Shown: piece after piece, positions 6,995 through 12,958 of the stretch
How positions within the stretch are numbered: the first letter of the stretch is position 1
How the letters are laid out: each line of letters opens with the position of its first letter
From: WLNJ01 sp037131165
GTDB taxonomy: Bacteria; Actinomycetota; Thermoleophilia; Solirubrobacterales; Solirubrobacteraceae
Reading direction: 5' to 3'
Length of the DNA stretch: 12,958 nt
NCBI GenBank assembly: GCA_037131165.1
Contig: JBAXRO010000054.1
Span: forward strand, 1 to 12,958
Notes under the pieces: generated by a model
The model's database searches: none
Told to the model about the DNA's origin: nothing
What the model saw: the letters and a program-made list of their open reading frames with translations, nothing else
Program-made: the position numbers and the translations under genes

Positions 6995-7101
6995 CGGAAA
7001 CGACTTGGTGGTCCGAAACACCGTATCCGTGGCCCGAATCGCCAAAGGTGCGGATAGGAAACAGAGGGTAAAGTCGGGTATCGTGACCGCAGTCGTTTCC
7101 G
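6995..7101. promoter_or_regulatory. Nested inverted repeats upstream of the ThDP enzyme gene
   Basis: In the 211-bp gap between the YihY-family gene and the ThDP enzyme, CGGAAACGACT (6995-7005) is the exact reverse complement of AGTCGTTTCCG (7091-7101), an 11-bp match. Inside it, TATCCG (7024-7029) pairs with CGGATA (7051-7056), and TGGC (7030-7033) pairs with GCCA (7041-7044), with a six-base bulge between those two. GGGTAT at 7076-7081 resembles the -10 of general-stress (SigB/SigF-type) promoters but lacks the matching GTTT. The region could fold as an RNA leader or hold a pair of operator sites. It matches no riboswitch I recognise. Confidence 0.35.
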
Positions 7102-7162
7102 TACCGGGACAGCCCGGGCCAAGGCGGCAGGCAGGACCAAACACCGAGACCGGGACCGATAG

Positions 7163-8812
7163 ATGAGCACCACCGACGAGACAGCAACCGCATCGCTCCA
7201 CGGAGGGCGGCTGGTAGCCAAGCGCCTCAAGGCACACGGCGTGTCGAAGCTGTTCACCCTCTCCGGCGGGCACATCTTCTCGATCTACGACGGCTGTCGC
7301 GAGGAGGGCATCGACATCGTCGACGTCCGCCACGAGCAGACGGCGGTCTTCGCTGCGGAAGGCTGGGCGAAGGTCACGCGCGAGCCCGGTGTCGCAGCTT
7401 TGACCGCCGGGCCCGGCGTCACCAACGGCATGAGCGGCATCGGCGGTGCCCTGATGAACCGCTCGCCGGTCCTGGTCCTCGGAGGCCGCGCGCCGCAGAT
7501 GCGCTGGGGCATGGGATCCCTCCAAGAGATCGACCACCTGCCGTTCGTCAGTCCGCTGGTGAAGTACGCCGACACCCCGATGTCGACTGCCGAGATCCCC
7601 GGGATGGTCGACAGGGCGCTTGCCGAGAGCCTCGCTGCCCCGTCCGGCCCAACGTTCCTCGACTTCCCGATGGACTTCGTCTTCCAGGAGGCCCCGTACG
7701 AAGACACTCCGGCTTCGCCGCCGCAGCCTTGGGCCGGAGAGGTGACGGATCAGGCCGCGCTCGACCGCGCGATCGAACTGCTCAAGGGAGCCGAGCGCCC
7801 GGCGGTGATGGCCGGCACGAACCTCTGGTGGGGTCGGGGAGAGGTCGAACTGCTCGCCCTCTGCGAGGAGGCCGGGATCCCGGCAGCGGTGAACGGCATG
7901 GCCCGGGGGTCGATCCCGGCCGACAGCCCGATCTACCGCTCGCGCGCGCGCAGCGCGATGCTGCAGGAGGCCGATGTCGCCCTCGTGATCGGAGTCCCGA
8001 TGGATTTCCGCCTCGGCTTCGGCGCCGTCTTCGGTGAGAACACCGAGCTGATCGTGCTCGACGTCGCAGAACCGGAGCGCAAGCACCCGCGCCCGGTGGC
8101 GGCTGAGATCTACGGTCCGCTTCCCGCGGCGCTCAAGGCGATCCGTGAGGGCATCGGTTCACTCGGGACTCAGAGCTGGCTCGACCAGACCGCTGCCGTC
8201 GAGGCCGAGAAGCGTGCCGCCGAGGAGGAGGAGTTCAACGACGACCGCTCACCCCTGCACCCGATGCGCCTGTTCCGCGAGTTGTCGAACTTCATCGACC
8301 GCGACGCGACTGTCGTGATCGACGCCGGTGACTTCGGCTCATACGCCGGCAAGGTCATCGACTCCTACGTGCCGGGCTCGTGGCTCGACCCGGGCCCGTT
8401 CGGCTGCCTGGGAGCCGGCCCCGGCCAGGCCCTCGCAGCGAAGCTCGCCAACCCGGACCGCCAGGTCGTGATGGTGATGGGCGACGGCGCCTTCGGCTTC
8501 GCCGGGATCGAGTTCGACACGCTCGTGCGCCACGGTGTGCAGGTCGTCGGCGTGATGGGCAACAACGGCATCTGGGCGCTGGAGAAGCACCCGATGGAGT
8601 TCCTCTACGGGTACTCGGTCGCAGCCGACCTCCAGCCCGAGCTTCGCTACGACACGATGGTCGAGTCGCTCGGCGGCCATGCCGAGCTGGTCACCAAGCC
8701 CGACGAGATGCGCCCGGCTCTGGAGCGTGCGTTCTCGAGTGGCAAGCCTGCACTCGTCAACGTGCTGACCGACCCGACGGTCGTCTACCCGCGCCGCAGC
8801 AACCTCGCCTGA
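7163..8812 (+). CDS. ThDP-dependent acetolactate synthase-family protein, IlvG-like
   Basis: A 549-residue enzyme of the acetohydroxyacid synthase/oxalyl-CoA decarboxylase superfamily. The three classical modules are present: N-terminal pyrimidine-binding domain with catalytic glutamate E58 (DVRHEQTAVFAAEGWAKVTR), a central domain (about 195-330), and a C-terminal pyrophosphate-binding domain with the ThDP/Mg motif GDG (440-442)...NN (467-468). The LSGGHIFSIYDGCREEGI and ALTAGPGVTNGMSG segments closely resemble mycobacterial IlvG. Classical branched-chain biosynthesis uses IlvB with the small subunit IlvN; no ilvN, ilvC or ilvD is nearby, so the true substrate could be different (another 2-ketoacid or an acyl-CoA). 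Start chosen at the ATG with GGGA 7 nt upstream. A strong hairpin follows the stop. Superfamily assignment is very sure, exact reaction is not. Confidence 0.88.
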   Translation: MSTTDETATASLHGGRLVAKRLKAHGVSKLFTLSGGHIFSIYDGCREEGIDIVDVRHEQTAVFAAEGWAKVTREPGVAALTAGPGVTNGMSGIGGALMNRSPVLVLGGRAPQMRWGMGSLQEIDHLPFVSPLVKYADTPMSTAEIPGMVDRALAESLAAPSGPTFLDFPMDFVFQEAPYEDTPASPPQPWAGEVTDQAALDRAIELLKGAERPAVMAGTNLWWGRGEVELLALCEEAGIPAAVNGMARGSIPADSPIYRSRARSAMLQEADVALVIGVPMDFRLGFGAVFGENTELIVLDVAEPERKHPRPVAAEIYGPLPAALKAIREGIGSLGTQSWLDQTAAVEAEKRAAEEEEFNDDRSPLHPMRLFRELSNFIDRDATVVIDAGDFGSYAGKVIDSYVPGSWLDPGPFGCLGAGPGQALAAKLANPDRQVVMVMGDGAFGFAGIEFDTLVRHGVQVVGVMGNNGIWALEKHPMEFLYGYSVAADLQPELRYDTMVESLGGHAELVTKPDEMRPALERAFSSGKPALVNVLTDPTVVYPRRSNLA

Positions 8813-8866
8813 GCGGTCCTGCCTCGGTGCGACCGGGGGACGTCTCGTCCCGCCACCGCAACGGGA

Positions 8867-8905
8867 AAACCCCGACGGCGCTGACCAAGCGCGCCGCCGG
8901 GGTTT
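8867..8905. terminator. Bidirectional rho-independent-type terminator
   Basis: AAACCCCGACGGCG (8867-8880) pairs with CGCCGCCGGGGTTT (8892-8905) over 14 positions with a single A-C mismatch, around an 11-base loop. The A-rich left flank and T-rich right end make it work in both directions. It sits between the stop of the ThDP enzyme gene and the stop of the convergent small exported protein gene, where a shared terminator is expected. Confidence 0.82.
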
Positions 8906-8931
8906 CGAGCCCTACTGCTCGGTGTGTCGAA

Positions 8932-9378
8932 TCAGCCCGTGTAGGCAGGCTTCTTCGGCTTCGGGCACTTCGCGGTCTTGAACTTCCGCTTCTTCTCGAT
9001 GGACGTGGTGCCGTCGGCGAACATCGCCACGAACTCGAGCTGGGTGCTGACGGGTACCTTCACCGTTTCCCTGCGAGTGACCCCTGCTTCGGGGAGCGCC
9101 GCGGCGCTCGCCGACGCTGGCCCGAGGTAGACCTTGTTCAAGATGAGATCGCCCGGGGATGTGGGCGGGTACTGCCTTGCGACCAGGATCCAGACGACCG
9201 TCGAGCCTGCTGAGGGCTTGGCGGTCAGGGCGACCGACGCCTTGGCGGTCTTCGAGCATGTCGGAGCCTTGATCGCGAGAGTGCCGCTCACGTTCGGGGC
9301 TGCAGTCGCGGGTGCTGCCGAGATCGCTGCCGCGGCGACCGCACAGGCGATGAGTGTGGACCTTCTGTGATTTGTCAT
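8932..9378 (-). CDS. Small exported protein of unknown function
   Basis: I do not recognise a family. The 148-residue product starts MTNHRRSTLIACAVAAAAIS, a standard Sec signal peptide (basic n-region, Ala-rich core) with a likely cleavage site around residues 24-28 (ATAA-P). The mature part of about 120 residues looks beta-rich and has only two cysteines, C41 and C138, which could join its two ends by a disulfide. The end is strongly basic (KKRKFKTAKCPKPKKP, about 129-144). There is no membrane anchor, lipobox or sorting motif, so it is probably released or held to the wall by charge. The start at 9378 is preferred over an in-frame extension to 9480, which would bury the signal peptide and run into the divergent gene. 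TAGGTT lies 7 nt before this ATG, as in leaderless actinobacterial genes. Confidence 0.7.
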   Translation of the reverse strand: MTNHRRSTLIACAVAAAAISAAPATAAPNVSGTLAIKAPTCSKTAKASVALTAKPSAGSTVVWILVARQYPPTSPGDLILNKVYLGPASASAAALPEAGVTRRETVKVPVSTQLEFVAMFADGTTSIEKKRKFKTAKCPKPKKPAYTG

Positions 9379-9385
9379 GCGCGGG

Positions 9386-9391
9386 AACCTA
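9386..9391 (-). promoter_or_regulatory. Candidate -10 of a leaderless promoter for the small exported protein
   Basis: On the minus strand TAGGTT (fits TANNNT) is followed by seven bases and then the ATG at 9378. That spacing would put the transcription start at the start codon. It lies within GGTAGGTTC, which recurs in mirror orientation at 9425-9433. No good -35 is evident. GGTAGG could instead act as a weak ribosome binding site. Confidence 0.35.
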
Positions 9392-9426
9392 CCGGGGAAG
9401 TGCTTACCCGCAGGGGGTTGAGTTGG

Positions 9427-9432
9427 TAGGTT
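9427..9432 (+). promoter_or_regulatory. Candidate -10 of a leaderless promoter for the RCC1-like protein
   Basis: TAGGTT fits the TANNNT -10 pattern and is followed by six bases and the GTG at 9439, the spacing expected for a transcript that begins at the start codon. A -35 at 9404-9409 (TTACCC, 17-bp spacer) matches the consensus poorly. The alternative reading is that GGTAGG (9425-9430) serves as a ribosome binding site 8 nt before GTG. Confidence 0.35.
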
Positions 9433-9438
9433 CGCCCG

Positions 9439-11541
9439 GTGACGGCTCAGCTCCTCACGGGAAACTCCAGCTGCTTCCATCGGCCAACCTCGCTAGCGAC
9501 GGCTCTCCGTGTGGCGCTGCGAGCAGCGGCAGTGGCGGTCGTGGTCTCGCTCGGTTACGGTGCCTCGCCCGCGTCGGCGGACATCCCGATCCAGTCGTCG
9601 ATCGAGACCGGTGGATGGGGATCGTGCGGACTGACTTCATCCGGCGTCGGCACCTGCTGGGGCTACACCGACCAGACGGGTCAACCGCCGAGCTCTTGGA
9701 CCTTGGCAGCGATTTCGATCGACCCGTCCAACGCGAACTCTTGCGCGCTCACCGTCTACGGGAACGTCAGATGTTGGAAGAACGTCTACTCCAGTGGTCT
9801 GCAGCCACCGTCGGGAACCACGTTCCGATCCGTCAGCGCCGGGAGCGCCTTCAACTGCGGGATCACCTCTGACTGGGACGCCATCTGCTGGGGATCCAAC
9901 GTCTACGGTGGCACCAGTGTTCCTTCCAGTCGGAAATGGCTGAAGGTCAGTGCCGGTGCGAGCGGGCAGGCGTGCGGTGTCACGACCGCGAACGTCGGTC
10001 TCTGCTGGGGTGCCAACGCATCCGGGTACGACAGCTTCCTCGCCGGGAGGCGCTGGACGGACCTTCGCGCCGGCGCTGGCTTCAGTTGCGGAGTGACCAC
10101 GGCCGGTGAGGGGCGTTGTTCGGGAAGCGTCGACTTTGCCTCGCTGATGCCATCGGGGAAGACGTGGGCGATGGTCGACCCGGGGCATAACGGAACGTTC
10201 TGCGGGCTGACGACGGACGGCGAGGGCTACTGTGCCGGCGGCTTCCAGAGTGGTGGTGGTCTGGGAGGCGGAGGCCTGATCTCAGGCGGAGGCATGGGTG
10301 GGGGCTTGATCTCAGGCGGTGGCGGTGATTCAGGCCCCGCGACCTACACGGCAGCCGTGCCAGGCGGTTACAGGTGGAGGACGCTCAGTGCCGGCAGCAG
10401 CGCGGCCTGCGGCATCACGACCACCAACGAGGCCAAGTGTTGGGGCAGCTCGATCAACAGCGCGATCCCGTCCGGTCTCCAGTGGGGTTCGCCCGCAGCC
10501 CCGGTCGAGGCGCCGGCACCGGTGTCCAGTTCGATCAGCTTTGACGCGCCGTACACGTCCGGTTCCGGGCTCCTCGGCCAAGCTGCGTACACGATGATCG
10601 GCTTCAGCCTTGCTGCGAGCTACGGGTCGATCACCTGCAAACTCGACGACGGGGCTTGGGGTGACTGCCCCGGTTTCGCGGGGTCCGGCGGCAGGTACTC
10701 GACGACCATTCCTGGTCGGCTCGCACTCGGCTCGCACACGCTCAGCGTGAAGCGCGCCGACGCCGACGGGATCGTGCTGGCTTCGGGCTCGACGTCCTGG
10801 ACGCTCCGGGCGCCCGATCCTCAGTCGAATGAGATCTCGCCGTCCAGTCACGTGATCGCTCCGGACACGGTCGGCAAGGGCAAGACCCTCAGATCGTCGG
10901 GGTGGGACCTGCCCGCCCTTGCGCCCGGCAGCCCGGGTCCCCAATATCGCTGGCAGCGGTGCGACGCATCCGGCGACGAGTCGAGCTGCGTCGACATCCT
11001 CGGCGAAGGCGGTGCGACAGGCGCTTGGTGGGGTACCCGGAACTCCGACATAGGCAAGCGCCTCAGGGTCAAGGTGACATTCACCAACATCGCCAACGTC
11101 CTGTCGTCCGTCTACTCCAGCCTGAGCTCGGTGATCGGATCGATCAACCTGGCAGCCCCGGCACTCAACTACGGCAGTGGCAACTCCGGGCCGGTGGTCG
11201 GGACGCCCATGCGGTCGTCGTTCGGTACGTGGGCTGGGTATGTCGCGGGAGTCTCCACCGTCGTCTTCCAGTGGCAGAGCTGTTCCTCGAACACGAACCC
11301 TGACTCGAACTGCGCCGACATCCCCGGCTCGACCGGTCAGTGGTACCGACCGAGGTCAGCCGACTCCGGTCGCTACCTGAGGGTCAAGGCGACACTGACG
11401 ACCCGCGGACAGTCGAATGTGGCCGCTTCGGCTGTGAGCGGTGCCGTCACGGCGCCCATCATGGGGCGCCGCCGCAGCGAGACCTCAGCGAGGCGCTCCG
11501 TCGGTGGCCGCCCCGCGAGCCCGGGCCGCTCGACTCGCTGA
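9439..11541 (+). CDS. Large exported protein: seven RCC1-like C-x9-C repeats plus Ig-like domains
   Basis: A 700-residue exported protein. A Sec signal peptide ends near residue 47 (ASPASA-D). Residues about 56-350 hold seven RCC1-like repeats, each with a cysteine pair exactly ten residues apart (C63/73, 102/112, 140/150, 179/189, 217/227, 255/265, 324/334) in the pattern C-G-[IVL]-T-x6-C-W-G. Seven repeats is the blade number of an RCC1 beta-propeller. Blade spacing is 38-39 residues except the last, where a Gly-rich insertion (about 271-298) intervenes. Next come an Ig-like domain with C400/C410 (about 365-458) and two repeats of the W-Q-x-C...D-I...LRVK type (about 500-566 and 605-671). 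The C-terminus is basic and Ser-rich, without an anchor. RCC1-like folds bind proteins or other ligands; the target here is unknown. Confidence 0.82.
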   Translation: MTAQLLTGNSSCFHRPTSLATALRVALRAAAVAVVVSLGYGASPASADIPIQSSIETGGWGSCGLTSSGVGTCWGYTDQTGQPPSSWTLAAISIDPSNANSCALTVYGNVRCWKNVYSSGLQPPSGTTFRSVSAGSAFNCGITSDWDAICWGSNVYGGTSVPSSRKWLKVSAGASGQACGVTTANVGLCWGANASGYDSFLAGRRWTDLRAGAGFSCGVTTAGEGRCSGSVDFASLMPSGKTWAMVDPGHNGTFCGLTTDGEGYCAGGFQSGGGLGGGGLISGGGMGGGLISGGGGDSGPATYTAAVPGGYRWRTLSAGSSAACGITTTNEAKCWGSSINSAIPSGLQWGSPAAPVEAPAPVSSSISFDAPYTSGSGLLGQAAYTMIGFSLAASYGSITCKLDDGAWGDCPGFAGSGGRYSTTIPGRLALGSHTLSVKRADADGIVLASGSTSWTLRAPDPQSNEISPSSHVIAPDTVGKGKTLRSSGWDLPALAPGSPGPQYRWQRCDASGDESSCVDILGEGGATGAWWGTRNSDIGKRLRVKVTFTNIANVLSSVYSSLSSVIGSINLAAPALNYGSGNSGPVVGTPMRSSFGTWAGYVAGVSTVVFQWQSCSSNTNPDSNCADIPGSTGQWYRPRSADSGRYLRVKATLTTRGQSNVAASAVSGAVTAPIMGRRRSETSARRSVGGRPASPGRSTR
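10271..10330 (+). repeat. Two tandem 30-bp units encoding a Gly-rich insertion
   Basis: Units at 10271-10300 and 10301-10330 share the 13-base core TGATCTCAGGCGG (10277-10289 and 10307-10319) and G-rich flanks. They are in frame and encode L-I-S-G-G-G twice within a Gly run between the sixth and seventh propeller cysteine pairs. In-frame units of this kind can expand or shrink by slippage. Confidence 0.75.
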
Positions 11542-11545
11542 GCGT

Positions 11546-11564
11546 GCTCCCCTGAGTGGGGTGC
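11546..11564. terminator. Possible hairpin terminator between convergent genes
   Basis: GCTCCCC (11546-11552) pairs with GGGGTGC (11558-11564) with one T-T mismatch around a five-base loop. It lies in the 28-bp gap between the stop of the RCC1-like gene and the stop of the Ppx/GppA gene. There is no U-run, so the call rests mainly on position. Confidence 0.35.
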
Positions 11565-11569
11565 TCCGG

Positions 11570-12529
11570 TCAGGAGCTGATGCCGGCGAGCAGCAGTAGC
11601 GCCTCGCCGCGCAGGATGTCGTGCTCGGATGCTGTGAAGCTGTCGAGCCCGAATGCCGTGAGCACTTCGCAGAGGATCACTGCGCCGGCAACCGCGGTCG
11701 GGGCGCGGTCGGGGTGGAGGCCTGCGACATCGCGCCGTTCGTTCAAGGGAAGCGACGCGATCCGGCCGAGGATCTCGCGTGACCGATCGAGCGTGACCGT
11801 CGCCCCGTGGACCTTCGTCGGGTCGTAGGGCTCGAGCGACTGGTCGATCGCCGAGAGAGTCGTCGCCGTGCCGGCGACAGCGATGCAGGTCGACACCGCG
11901 GAGCGGAACTCTTCAGGCACCTGGGAAGCAATCAACTCCCGCACCTCTGCGGCGATCCCGTCGAGCTGTTCCGGGGTTGGCGGGTCGCCCTGACCGATGT
12001 GGCGCTCGCTCTGGCGCACGACGCCGGCATCCAACGAGGTGTGGAAGAGGATCGTCTCGTCGCGGCCGACGATCAACTCAGTCGAGCCGCCGCCAACGTC
12101 ACAGACGAGGATCGTCTCGCCGTCCGGCTCGCGCTCGGAGGTGGCACCGGCAAACGAGAGCCTCGCCTCTTCGTCGCCCCCGATCAGCTTCACCGCGATC
12201 CCGGTGCGGGCAAGGATCTCCTCGGTGAAGTCGGCGCCGTCGGCAGCGTCACGCCCGGCGCTCGTCAGCACACCGCCGGTCTCGTCCACCGGGTAGAGCT
12301 CGATGATCTTGCGGTACTGGTCGAGCATCGCCAGCACCCGTTCGCGGGCGGCGGGATCGAGCCTGCCGCTCGAGTCGACTCCGTCGCCCAGTCTGGTCAC
12401 GTTCGAGTGTCGCTCGAGGTCGGTGATCGAACGCCTGCCTCCGGCCGACTCCTCGATCGAGCAGATCAGCAATCGGGTCGAGTTGGTCCCGATGTCCACG
12501 GTCGCGATGACCCTCGGCATGTCGATCAT
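11570..12529 (-). CDS. Ppx/GppA-family phosphatase (exopolyphosphatase-like)
   Basis: A 319-residue cytoplasmic enzyme of the sugar kinase/HSP70/actin fold that removes phosphate from polyphosphate ends or from pppGpp, linking phosphate storage to the stringent response. Seen: first phosphate-binding loop VIATVDIGTNSTRLL (about 7-21), TSAGRDAADG (about 89-98), the catalytic acid region LIGGDEEARLSFAG with E120/E121, the second phosphate loop VCDVGGGSTELIVG (about 142-155), and the adenosine-type motif AVAGTATTLSAI (about 217-228). At about 320 residues it is the short actinobacterial type that lacks the C-terminal HD-like domain of enterobacterial Ppx/GppA (about 500 residues). The ATG shares ATGA with the stop of the upstream dehydrogenase, so the two are co-translated; a second ATG 9 nt later is an alternative start. 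Which substrate it prefers cannot be read from sequence. Confidence 0.9.
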   Translation of the reverse strand: MIDMPRVIATVDIGTNSTRLLICSIEESAGGRRSITDLERHSNVTRLGDGVDSSGRLDPAARERVLAMLDQYRKIIELYPVDETGGVLTSAGRDAADGADFTEEILARTGIAVKLIGGDEEARLSFAGATSEREPDGETILVCDVGGGSTELIVGRDETILFHTSLDAGVVRQSERHIGQGDPPTPEQLDGIAAEVRELIASQVPEEFRSAVSTCIAVAGTATTLSAIDQSLEPYDPTKVHGATVTLDRSREILGRIASLPLNERRDVAGLHPDRAPTAVAGAVILCEVLTAFGLDSFTASEHDILRGEALLLLAGISS

Positions 12530-12958
12530 GCGACTCGGTCCGGAAGCGGCTCGCCGGCGAGCCCTGCAAGAAGGTTGTCAACGGCCTTGTTGGCCATCGC
12601 CTCCCGCGTACGGCGGGTGGCGGAGCCGAGGTGGGGGATCACGATCAGGTTCGGCGCTTCGAGCAGCGGGTCATCGGCGGGGAGCGGCTCGGGCGTGGTC
12701 ACGTCCAGAGCGGCGCCGGCGATCGTCCCGTCGGCCAGTGCGGTTGCCAGTGCGGCCTGGTCGACGACCCCGCCACGGGAGGTGTTCACGAGCAGCGCGG
12801 TCGGCTTCATCGCCGAGAGGAAAGCACTGTCGACCATTCCCTCGGTGTCCGGGGTCAGCGGACAGTGGATCGAGACGACGTCGGCCTGGGCGAGGAGGTC
12901 TGCGAGGGGGAGGCCCGGTGTCGCCCCGCCCGGACGCCCGCTTTCGATCACGGTCATG
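12526..12958 (-). CDS. D-isomer-specific 2-hydroxyacid dehydrogenase, C-terminal part (cut by window end)
   Basis: The visible 144 codons are the second half of an NAD(P)H-dependent D-2-hydroxyacid dehydrogenase, similar to glyoxylate/hydroxypyruvate reductases and D-glycerate dehydrogenases. Counting from the ATG at 12957: ADVVSIHCPLTPDT (25-38), then the catalytic Arg in VNTSRGGVVD (R61), the catalytic Glu in ALDVTTPEPLP (E90) and the catalytic His in IPHLGSAT (H109). These form the family triad. The G-x-G-x-x-G cofactor loop and the first substrate-binding half are missing, and M-T-V-I fits the strand just after that loop. So the ATG at 12957 is very probably internal and the gene continues past the window. 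Its stop overlaps the Ppx/GppA start by four bases. The exact substrate is not certain. Confidence 0.9.
   Translation of the reverse strand, partial: MTVIESGRPGGATPGLPLADLLAQADVVSIHCPLTPDTEGMVDSAFLSAMKPTALLVNTSRGGVVDQAALATALADGTIAGAALDVTTPEPLPADDPLLEAPNLIVIPHLGSATRRTREAMANKAVDNLLAGLAGEPLPDRVA

Larger units (their letters stand above)
9385..9433. repeat. 9-bp perfect inverted repeat in the divergent promoter region
   Basis: GAACCTACC (9385-9393) and GGTAGGTTC (9425-9433) are exact reverse complements separated by 31 bp. They occupy the 60-bp gap between two divergent genes for exported proteins, and each arm lies immediately upstream of one start codon, at 6 and 5 bases respectively. Confidence 0.6.

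Noticed and set aside
5866..7275. A 469-codon open frame on the minus strand across the cyclase end, the YihY-family gene and the following gap
   Set aside because: The translation is rich in Arg, Pro, Gly and Glu with no domain, and it lies opposite well-supported genes. Long antisense frames are common in high-GC DNA.
6860..8086. A 408-codon minus-strand open frame opposite the ThDP enzyme gene
   Set aside because: Low-complexity charged sequence with no recognisable motif; the plus strand encodes a clear IlvG-like enzyme with all catalytic residues.
1..12958. Frequent CGATCG/GCGATCGC-type palindromes through the window
   Set aside because: They mostly fall in coding sequence at GAT-CGC and ATC-GCG codon pairs and have no regular spacing, so codon use explains them. 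I did not count them against expectation.
1..12958. CRISPR array, insertion sequence, toxin-antitoxin or defence island
   Set aside because: No regularly spaced repeats, terminal inverted repeats, transposase, nuclease or toxin motifs are visible on either strand.

Overview
The window is strongly GC-rich chromosomal DNA with tightly packed genes that often overlap by a few bases and often start with GTG or TTG. Three features suggest a high-GC Gram-positive of the phylum Actinomycetota, probably class Thermoleophilia (Solirubrobacterales-like): an IlvG-like ThDP enzyme of mycobacterial type, secreted proteins built from W-Q-x-C...ADI...SADxGxxLRVK repeats, and an RNA polymerase sigma factor with a membrane/low-complexity tail. 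This assignment is an inference from protein style; no marker gene was compared.

Layout. (1) 1-222 (+): end of a small Lrp/AsnC ligand-binding (RAM) protein, cut by the window edge, facing a hairpin terminator. (2) 302-1717 (-): sigma-70 (ECF-like) factor with a zinc-binding anti-sigma-like motif, Gly/Ala hydrophobic segments and an Ala/Thr/Pro tail. (3) 1992-2077 (-): tRNA-Leu(UAA). (4) 2126-4339 (-): modA-modB-modC, an overlapping operon for a molybdate-type ABC importer. (5) 4437-6951 (+): a six-TM HAMP class III adenylate cyclase followed 7 nt later by a YihY/BrkB-family membrane protein, divergent from modA. (6) 6952-7162: an intergenic region with nested inverted repeats, then 7163-8812 (+), an IlvG-like acetolactate synthase-family enzyme, ended by a strong bidirectional hairpin. 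(7) 8932-9378 (-) and 9439-11541 (+): a small exported protein and a large exported RCC1-like/Ig-like repeat protein, transcribed divergently from a 60-bp region in which each start is preceded by a mirrored GGTAGGTTC, consistent with two leaderless promoters. (8) 11570-12958 (-): a D-2-hydroxyacid dehydrogenase (cut by the window end) overlapping a Ppx/GppA phosphatase by ATGA.

Most genes are housekeeping or ordinary accessory functions. No mobile element, CRISPR array, phage module or defence system is visible. The parts that deserve a second look are the one-chain sigma/anti-sigma-like protein, the mirror-image promoter pair driving two exported proteins, the seven-repeat disulfide-rich propeller with a Gly-rich insertion in its sixth blade, and the nested inverted repeats ahead of the ThDP enzyme.
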